Below are positions 51,713 through 56,658 of a stretch of 56,658 nucleotides of DNA, in pieces. Every line of letters starts with the position of its first letter. Within the stretch, counting starts at the first letter, position 1. The notes below the pieces were generated by a model, which saw only the letters and a program-made list of their open reading frames with translations, had not been told where the DNA came from and did no database searches. The DNA is from Oceanobacillus alkalisoli (lineage in GTDB: Bacteria; Bacillota; Bacilli; Bacillales; Amphibacillaceae): positions 1 through 56,658 of the forward strand of contig NZ_JAKGBW010000023.1 of assembly GCF_021556485.1 (NCBI RefSeq), written 5' to 3'. The position numbers and the translations under genes were made by a program.

Positions 51713-52250
51713 ATATAAAGATGCGTTTTACCGCAGCTGCAAATTCATCGAAAAAGGGTGGACGGTCTTCTTTCTGGAGACCATGATCCATCATATCTAC
51801 AATGGATTCGTTATACCATTTCTGATCTTCGTAACCGGCATTGAATATACCCCAAACGGCTGGGCCTTTTTCTTGCAAGTCTTTTTCGAGAGATAATAAG
51901 TTATCAAACCGGTCAGCCACGATGAGTTGCTTCACTTCGCTTTCAGCCGTTTTCAATATGTCGATTGTATGCTGTTTCCGTTCTTTCCAAGTTTTCGATT
52001 TATCTTCTGTATGTGATTGGACAAGTTCTGTGACTCTTTTTCCAAATTCCTTTTCAATCTCTTCTATTTCAATTGGCGTATCCTCAACGACATCATGTAA
52101 ATAGGCAGCACATACGAGCTCCTCACTTGCACCGAATTTATCCAACAAGGCGGCTACGCGGATAGGATGAGTGACGTAGGGGATGTTACCAACTTTCCGG
52201 AATTGTCCTTCATGGGCTTCTTCTGCAAATCGTTTCGCTCTTTCTTTCAA
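51711..52250 (-). CDS. HD domain hydrolase of the RelA/SpoT-hydrolase (MESH1-like) type
   Basis: This 179-aa single HD domain has the YVTHP motif (His28), HD at His52-Asp53, and VVEDT (Glu56, Asp57), the order seen in the (p)ppGpp hydrolase domain of RelA/SpoT and in small alarmone hydrolases. No synthetase domain is present. It could therefore hydrolyse (p)ppGpp or another nucleotide pyrophosphate; that is an inference. It is monocistronic. Confidence 0.85.
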   Translation of the reverse strand: MKERAKRFAEEAHEGQFRKVGNIPYVTHPIRVAALLDKFGASEELVCAAYLHDVVEDTPIEIEEIEKEFGKRVTELVQSHTEDKSKTWKERKQHTIDILKTAESEVKQLIVADRFDNLLSLEKDLQEKGPAVWGIFNAGYEDQKWYNESIVDMMDHGLQKEDRPPFFDEFAAAVKRIFI

Positions 52251-52299
52251 AGGGATTCTCCTTCCGCAAAAATGAATTTATCCCGGTGTAATCGTCCGT

Positions 52300-52431
52300 A
52301 AAACTCCCCCTCAAAACTTCAAGTCAAGTCGAGAAAGTTTAGGTGGGAAGAAACGTGAGCTAACACCTAAGGTTCGTTCAACTAACAAGCCGTGGGAGAT
52401 GAAGAAAAACCGCACTGATTGAAGTTTCACT
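52300..52431. other. Structured intergenic sequence, possible IS605-type right-end relic
   Basis: GGTTCGTTCAACTAACAAGC and ACTGATTGAAGTTTCAC look like tail sequences of IS200/IS605-family elements. No ORF is present. The evidence is weak. Confidence 0.3.
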
Positions 52432-52860
52432 TTATAGTTCCCAATCCATTGACAGAATTGTTACCAAGTCTTCGTATTTCTCATCGCCAAGGGTATGGCG
52501 GATTCGTTCTTCTAATACAGTTTTTAGTTCTTTGTTTTCTTCGTAGCAAATGATTCCCAGTGGTGTTAATTGTACGTACTTACTCCGCTTATTATGCTCG
52601 GTAGGCTCCGTTTTTACAAGTCCGCGCTTCTCGAGCTTCCGGATCAGTTTGTGGGTTCCTTGCCGCGTGAATTTTCCATTTTTGCCTACATCTGCAATCA
52701 ATTCTTTTCCGTAATTGATCAAATCTAAAATAAACCACTCTGAATTCGTCAGTTGAATTTCATTTCGGTCATTCCATCTATTTGCAATGGCATCTCGGGC
52801 TTCCCGATGTTTCTTATTTAATAAATCGAATATATCTACCGTTACAATTTCTCTCGGCAT
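52432..52860 (-). CDS. MarR family transcriptional regulator
   Basis: This 142-aa winged-helix regulator has LTNSEWFILDLINYG, GKFTRQGTHKLIRKLEKRGL and VKTEPTEHNKRSKYVQLTPL (wing), with a helical C-terminus. GAGGTGA precedes the ATG. It is divergent from carD, and a perfect palindrome overlapping the carD promoter lies in the shared 205-bp region. That makes carD a candidate target. Confidence 0.87.
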   Translation of the reverse strand: MPREIVTVDIFDLLNKKHREARDAIANRWNDRNEIQLTNSEWFILDLINYGKELIADVGKNGKFTRQGTHKLIRKLEKRGLVKTEPTEHNKRSKYVQLTPLGIICYEENKELKTVLEERIRHTLGDEKYEDLVTILSMDWEL

Positions 52861-52978
52861 TTTCTATCACCTCTATTTATCCGTGTACTGGTTATAGGTT
52901 TTATAACCTGTTCCCGCATCGTTCAAACAATTGTATTACTGAACGTCCGAGCTATACTATACAGAGCTTGACGAGGGG

Positions 52979-53018
52979 TTGTCAACAAGTTGACAAATTG
53001 TTGAAAAAGTAGTACAAT
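52979..53018 (+). promoter_or_regulatory. carD promoter with an operator over the -35 box
   Basis: TTGACA (52990-52995), 17 bp, TACAAT (53013-53018). The palindrome TTGTCAACAAGTTGACAA (52979-52996) has perfect 8-bp arms and contains the whole -35 hexamer, so a bound dimer should block transcription. Confidence 0.75.
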
Positions 53019-53065
53019 TATAACGTGACTCGATTTCATGAACGAGAGAAAATGGAGGTTGGCAA

Positions 53066-53569
53066 ATGTTTAAAGTTGGAGATTTAATCATCTACTCTAC
53101 ACATGGTGTATGTAAAATTGATGACATTTGCGAAAGAAGCTACCGGGATGAGACACGTGAATATTATATTCTGCATCCAATGGAGGATCCGAATTTAACA
53201 ATCAGTGTGCCGGTAGATAATGAAAAGGTCGTCATGCTGGATATCATGGAAAAACAAGAAGCAAAAACAATCCTCGATTTGTTTGAAGAACCTGGAATTG
53301 AATGGATTGAAGACGCCAAGCAACGTAATAAGAAATACAATAGCTTGATTAATGGCGGTGACCGTGATGACATTGTTAAGATTGCCAACACCCTTATGCG
53401 CAAACAGAAGGAAGCGAAAGTAAATAAGGAGCGCATGTACGACCAAGATCAGAAGATGCTAGAAGAAATTCAACGGATCATGTTCCAGGAATTAGCGGCA
53501 TCTCTTGACACAACAGTTGAACGTATTATCGAACGGATTAACAAAGTAATCCCTTCGAAAGTATCCTAA
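53066..53569 (+). CDS. CarD family transcriptional regulator
   Basis: This 167-aa protein has an N-terminal RNA-polymerase interaction domain (MFKVGDLIIYSTHGVCKIDD, YYILHPMEDPNLTISVPVDN) and a helical DNA-binding C-terminus (IMFQELAASLDTTVERIIER). The family stabilises or modulates open complexes at rRNA and other promoters. GGAGG precedes the ATG. It is controlled by a strong promoter overlapped by a palindrome, and a terminator follows. Confidence 0.9.
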   Translation: MFKVGDLIIYSTHGVCKIDDICERSYRDETREYYILHPMEDPNLTISVPVDNEKVVMLDIMEKQEAKTILDLFEEPGIEWIEDAKQRNKKYNSLINGGDRDDIVKIANTLMRKQKEAKVNKERMYDQDQKMLEEIQRIMFQELAASLDTTVERIIERINKVIPSKVS

Positions 53570-53581
53570 TATAATAGAAGA

Positions 53582-53618
53582 AATTGACCTTGAGGCACGA
53601 TGCAAGGTCAATTTTTTG
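53582..53618 (+). terminator. Rho-independent terminator of carD
   Basis: AATTGACCTTG and CAAGGTCAATT form the stem, followed by TTTTTTG. Confidence 0.88.
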
Positions 53619-53708
53619 TTTTGGCTGGATCCGAACCGATGAAGGATGGCAGGGCGTGATAATCAAGATGATTTTATGTGTAGTGTGATTATGATAAGAG
53701 TTGTAAGT

Positions 53709-53860
53709 GCCCGTTCGCATGAGTAATCATCACCGAAAGTCGTTGACAAGCTCTATCAACGTCTGTTCGTACGAGTAATCACAATAAAAAGTCGCTGACA
53801 AGCTCTATTAACGCCCATTCGCACAAATAAACGCTACCGAAAATCAGTGATAACTTAAAC
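53709..53860. repeat. 52-bp tandem repeats (three copies)
   Basis: Units start at 53709, 53761 and 53813 with G(C/T)C(C/T)(G/A)TTCG and share GAGTAATCA, AAAGTCG(T/C)TGACAAGCTCTAT and (C/T)AACG. The third copy is shorter. No gene was recognised in 53619-53983. Confidence 0.8.
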
Positions 53861-53983
53861 ATGGGAAAAAATCGCCATCTCACACCTTTGTTTCTAGAAA
53901 ATCAGAAGCTCATCCTTTCATTTACAAGATGAAACAAGTAAAATAACTGGTAAGGCAAATTATTTTTTCGGAGGTACCATACT

Positions 53984-55036
53984 ATGACCAAAGGAATCAA
54001 CCAAAGAAAAACCGAGCATATCCGTTTATGTTTAACGGGGAATGTGGAAGGTGTAGATAAAACAACAGGCTTAGAAGGCATTCATTTCATACATAATGCA
54101 TTACCGGAAATCAACTTCGACTCGATTTCAATGGAGACGAGTTTTTTAGGAAAACAATTGAAGGCTCCATTTCTCGTCAGTTCGATGACAGGTGGATCAG
54201 AACTTGCAACAGCAATTAACCAAAACTTGGCGCTTGCTGCTGAAGAACGGGGCTGGGTGATGGCAATTGGTTCGACGCGTGCTTTTCTGGAAAGTGACCA
54301 GCATAAGGAATCATTCCTTATCCGCAGGCAAGCTCCTACTGTCCCGCTAATCGTCAACATTGGAGCGGTACAATTCAATTATGGCTACGGCCCGGAAGAA
54401 TGTCAGCGGATTATTGATAAAACAGGGGCCGACTCTATTGTGCTTCACTTAAATAGTATGCAGGAAATCGTGCAGGATGAGGGCGATGTTAACTTTGAAA
54501 ATCTGCTTCCTAAAATTGAGGAAGTATGTAAGACATTGGAAGTTCCTGTTGGTGTAAAAGAAGTCGGCTTTGGAATCGACGGGGAAGTCGCTGAAAAGCT
54601 ATACAATGCAGGAATCGCGTATATTGATGTAGCAGGTGCAGGTGGTACTTCGTGGAGCCAGGTTGAGAAACTGCGCTCCCGGAATAAATTGAAAAAAGCA
54701 GCAGCGGAAGCATTTAACAATTGGGGCTTGCCGACAAAGGACTGCCTGGTTTCTGTCCGAAGCAAGCTTCCTGACGCACCACTTGTGGCCAGCGGTGGAA
54801 TGAGTACTGGAGTCGATGCAGCTAAAGCAATTACAATTGGTGCTGATATTATCGGGTTCGCTCGTCACTTATTGAAAGCTGCAACTGAATCCCCAGAGGC
54901 TGTACTAGAGACGATGAAACAGATTGAACTGGAGCTCCAGATGACTATGTTCGGAATCGGTGTGAAAAACCTTGATGAATTAAGAAATACAAGACGTGTC
55001 AATATTATGGGCACGTCCCTCATGGACGAATTGTAA
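53984..55036 (+). CDS. fni: Type 2 isopentenyl-diphosphate delta-isomerase
   Basis: This 350-aa FMN-dependent enzyme interconverts IPP and DMAPP for isoprenoid synthesis. Motifs include the N-terminal RKTEHIRLCL, PFLVSSMTGGSELATAINQN, GSTRAFLES, HLNSMQEIVQDEGDVNF (the glutamine and glutamate near the substrate), KEVGFGI, AGAGGTSW and ASGGMSTGVDAAKAI (FMN phosphate). The length is typical for Idi-2. GGAGG precedes the ATG. The next gene follows after 58 bp. Confidence 0.93.
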   Translation: MTKGINQRKTEHIRLCLTGNVEGVDKTTGLEGIHFIHNALPEINFDSISMETSFLGKQLKAPFLVSSMTGGSELATAINQNLALAAEERGWVMAIGSTRAFLESDQHKESFLIRRQAPTVPLIVNIGAVQFNYGYGPEECQRIIDKTGADSIVLHLNSMQEIVQDEGDVNFENLLPKIEEVCKTLEVPVGVKEVGFGIDGEVAEKLYNAGIAYIDVAGAGGTSWSQVEKLRSRNKLKKAAAEAFNNWGLPTKDCLVSVRSKLPDAPLVASGGMSTGVDAAKAITIGADIIGFARHLLKAATESPEAVLETMKQIELELQMTMFGIGVKNLDELRNTRRVNIMGTSLMDEL

Positions 55037-55094
55037 ACAAGTTTTATCCCTTCTGAATCTGGGTAAAAGAACTAACAGATTAGGAGGGATAAAT

Positions 55095-55553
55095 TTGGTT
55101 TGGACACTTGAGGATTATCCCGCGTCCATGAAAAACTTACCCGACGTCACACGGAAAAAGGCGATAGATATTGCGAATGCCATGATTGATGAAGGCTATA
55201 AGGAAGGAGATACGCTTCCCATAGCAATCAGTCAGGCAAAAGAATGGCATGAAAATGCATCAGAAGAAGAGATCGAGCATTACCGGAAATATGGAAAAGT
55301 CACGACTCGTTCCTCAGAGAGCAAAAAGTATGAAAGTAACCCTGAACGAATGGAAGAAGGGGAAATCGTCCGGCCGCATGAAGATGGTTGGGCAGTTGAA
55401 TCAGAAGGTGCAGAACGACCAAGCAATGTGTTTGATACGAAAGAAGAGGCAATAAAGCGGGCAAAGGAAATTGCTAAAAATAAAGGAACCTTTGTCACCG
55501 TCCGTAAAAAAGACGGTTCGGTTCAAACGAAATATACATTCGACGAGGATTAA
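55095..55553 (+). CDS. YdaT family protein (DUF2188 domain)
   Basis: This 152-aa soluble protein has an N-terminal MVWTLEDYPASMKNLPDVTR and RKKAIDIANAMIDEGYKEGD domain like B. subtilis YdaT, and a C-terminal DUF2188 repeat-like region (IVRPHEDGWAVESEGAERPS, EEAIKRAKEIAKNKGTFVTV). AGGAGGG lies close before TTG at 55095. The open frame extends back into the isomerase gene but has no start signal there. B. subtilis ydaT belongs to the general stress group; the role is unknown. Confidence 0.82.
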   Translation: MVWTLEDYPASMKNLPDVTRKKAIDIANAMIDEGYKEGDTLPIAISQAKEWHENASEEEIEHYRKYGKVTTRSSESKKYESNPERMEEGEIVRPHEDGWAVESEGAERPSNVFDTKEEAIKRAKEIAKNKGTFVTVRKKDGSVQTKYTFDED

Positions 55554-55554
55554 G

Positions 55555-55592
55555 AAAACAGCGGAGCTAAAAATGGGGCTTCGCTGTTTTTT
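55555..55592 (+). terminator. Rho-independent terminator
   Basis: AAAACAGCG and CGCTGTTTT with inner GAGC/GGCT pairing and a T run, directly after the YdaT-like gene. Confidence 0.8.
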
Positions 55593-55717
55593 ATTGTTAA
55601 ACGAGCGCTTACGCTTTGATTGTCAGGCAGATAATTTCATCGGTTTCCTTCTCTATGCTACAATTAATCCAGCTTTCAGCAACTTGGAAATTGTAAGGTA
55701 AAAGGAGAACTATTTAA

Positions 55718-56425
55718 ATGAAAATCGAAATATGGTCAGATTTTGTATGTCCCTTCTGTTATATCGGGAAAAGAAATTTAGAAAAGGCATTAGAGGGGTT
55801 CTCGCATCATGAATCTGTGACAATTGAATATAAAAGCTATCAACTCGATCCGGCTGCTCGGAATATTCCTGGAAAAAACTTCTGTGAAACATTTTCCGAA
55901 CTTAAAGGAATCCCGCTTGATGAAGTGAAGACGATGAATGAACAAGTTACGAATCAAGCAAAGACAGTCGGCCTTGATTATCGTTTTGATACGATGCAAT
56001 ATGCGAACACCTTTGATGCTCACCGGTTATTTCAGTATGCTGAACGGAAGGGAAAAGGAGCCGCAATGACAGAACGTCTCTTGCATGCCTATTTCACAGA
56101 GTCCGAGCTGTTAAGCGATATGGATACTTTAGTGCAACTGGCCGGTGAAGTTGGCATGGATAGAGAAGAAGTAAGACAGGTTTTGAAAACGGAGAAGTAT
56201 ACACAAAAGGTAAAAGAAGATATCGCTGTTGCTGGGGAGATTGGCGTGCAAGGTGTCCCATTCTTTGTATTCAATGATAAATACGCATTATCGGGTGCAC
56301 AGCCAAGTGAGATATTTGCACAGGCACTTGCAAAAGTCTGGGAAGAAGAAGGTGAATCCCCAACAGCAAAAAAGATTAAATCAAAGACTTCCTATTGTAC
56401 AGATGAAGACTGTGTAGAACAATAA
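55718..56425 (+). CDS. DsbA family oxidoreductase (FrnE-like)
   Basis: This 235-aa thioredoxin-fold protein with a helical insertion has active site Cys11-Pro-Phe-Cys14 (SDFVCPFCYIG), the long helical lid (FETMQYANTFDAHRLFQYAE-type region, here starting YRFDTMQYANTFDAHRLFQY), and the cis-proline loop GVQGVPFFVFNDKYALSGAQ. It has no signal peptide, so it acts in the cytoplasm. Relatives include FrnE and 2-hydroxychromene-2-carboxylate isomerase-like proteins. AAGGAG precedes the ATG. The C-terminus has a CTDEDCVEQ extension with two more cysteines. Confidence 0.9.
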   Translation: MKIEIWSDFVCPFCYIGKRNLEKALEGFSHHESVTIEYKSYQLDPAARNIPGKNFCETFSELKGIPLDEVKTMNEQVTNQAKTVGLDYRFDTMQYANTFDAHRLFQYAERKGKGAAMTERLLHAYFTESELLSDMDTLVQLAGEVGMDREEVRQVLKTEKYTQKVKEDIAVAGEIGVQGVPFFVFNDKYALSGAQPSEIFAQALAKVWEEEGESPTAKKIKSKTSYCTDEDCVEQ

Positions 56426-56468
56426 GAAAAAGAGGCTGGGACATAACTAGCCAAAAATAATAAAAAAA

Positions 56469-56500
56469 GAATCCAAGTCATTAAAATGCGGCTTGGATTC
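56469..56500. terminator. Hairpin between the DsbA-like gene and the transposase
   Basis: GAATCCAAG and CTTGGATTC form the stem, with A-rich sequence before and T-rich sequence after. It likely terminates both convergent transcripts. Confidence 0.75.
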
Positions 56501-56528
56501 ATTTTTGATAGAAATTTATCATCGTTAT

Positions 56529-56658
56529 TTATTTTTTGGAGTTTTTGGCGGTGAACTTCCTCAAGTTTACCGCCATTAATGCAAAGGCTAATTCATTTGT
56601 CGCCTTTTGTTTTCCTCGAACGGAAAAACGAGTGAAACCTAAATTAGCCTTCAAAAAT
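56529..56658 (-). CDS. IS1182-type transposase, C-terminal end
   Basis: The minus-strand frame entering from the window edge reads FLKANLGFTRFSVRGKQKAT, NELAFALMAVNLRKFTAKNS, KK and stops at 56529. The GFTRFxxRGKxKxxxExxxxxMAxNLRK pattern is the conserved end of IS1182-family DDE transposases. The preceding GAGGCTGGGACATAACTAGC (56431-56450) resembles sequence found at ends of such elements in Bacillales. The rest lies outside the window. Confidence 0.75.
   Translation of the reverse strand, partial: FLKANLGFTRFSVRGKQKATNELAFALMAVNLRKFTAKNSKK

Overview
The window reads as a chromosomal segment of a low-GC, Gram-positive, endospore-forming member of the Bacillales. The evidence is strong AGGAGG-type ribosome binding sites, frequent TTG/GTG starts, a CotF-type spore coat protein, a YfhD-type small protein, CarD, YueI, YdaT and conserved-virulence-factor-C homologues, a CcpA operator, and lipoproteins with Gram-positive lipoboxes. 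Abundant intergenic tandem repeats and many gene remnants recall Planococcaceae/Sporosarcina-like genomes. That placement is an impression and was not tested by any search. No rRNA or tRNA genes were recognised.

Layout. 1-3.6 kb: edge of an insertion element, a small Pro/Tyr-rich ORF, a GSP39-like dehydrogenase, and a divergent MerR/CPBP-protease pair. 3.6-4.7 kb: a gene remnant and the first 51-bp tandem array. 4.7-14.5 kb: metabolic and spore genes (VOC protein, flavin reductase, acetoacetyl-CoA ligase with a CcpA-box promoter, polysaccharide deacetylase, CHY zinc finger, HEAT protein, YueI, YfhD, CotF, metallo-beta-lactamase fold). 14.6-16.1 kb: a three-gene membrane-protein cluster in which every gene looks damaged. 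17-19 kb: adenine deaminase under a guanine-class purine riboswitch and terminator. 19.1-20.1 kb: the second 51-bp array and a nested palindrome. 20-24.4 kb: ExoIII and a YtrA-type regulator/ABC transporter operon with four palindromic operators. 24.4-36.1 kb: an accessory zone of small membrane proteins and lipoproteins mixed with truncated genes, ending in a frameshifted TIGR00266 gene and a VanY-type lipoprotein. 36.5-45.7 kb: a sugar-alcohol PTS operon (PRD regulator, EIIA, EIIB, EIIC, polyol-phosphate dehydrogenase, AraD-type epimerase, DeoC, 2-hydroxyacid dehydrogenase), then RpiA. 46-56.7 kb: PepT, rhodanese, Tag glycosylase, MarR with luciferase-like monooxygenase and a broken FMN reductase, an IS200/IS605-like remnant, HD hydrolase, MarR/CarD divergent pair, type 2 IPP isomerase, YdaT, a DsbA-like oxidoreductase, and an IS1182-type transposase end.

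How the genes work together. The PTS operon could import and phosphorylate a pentitol, oxidise it to a ketopentose phosphate, epimerise it with the AraD-type enzyme, and hand it to the pentose phosphate pathway, where RpiA acts. The ytr-like operon is predicted to be self-repressed through its operator cluster. The adenine deaminase unit appears to sense guanine or hypoxanthine.

The most unusual signals are these. The two 51-bp arrays lie in opposite orientation, about 15 kb apart, and are built from the same 27-bp palindrome plus 24-bp linker; one array is flanked by a perfect 37-bp palindrome. The guanine-type (C74) riboswitch precedes an adenine deaminase. Four evenly spaced operators precede the ytrA-like gene. 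The pentitol-type PTS operon has an atypical enzyme set.
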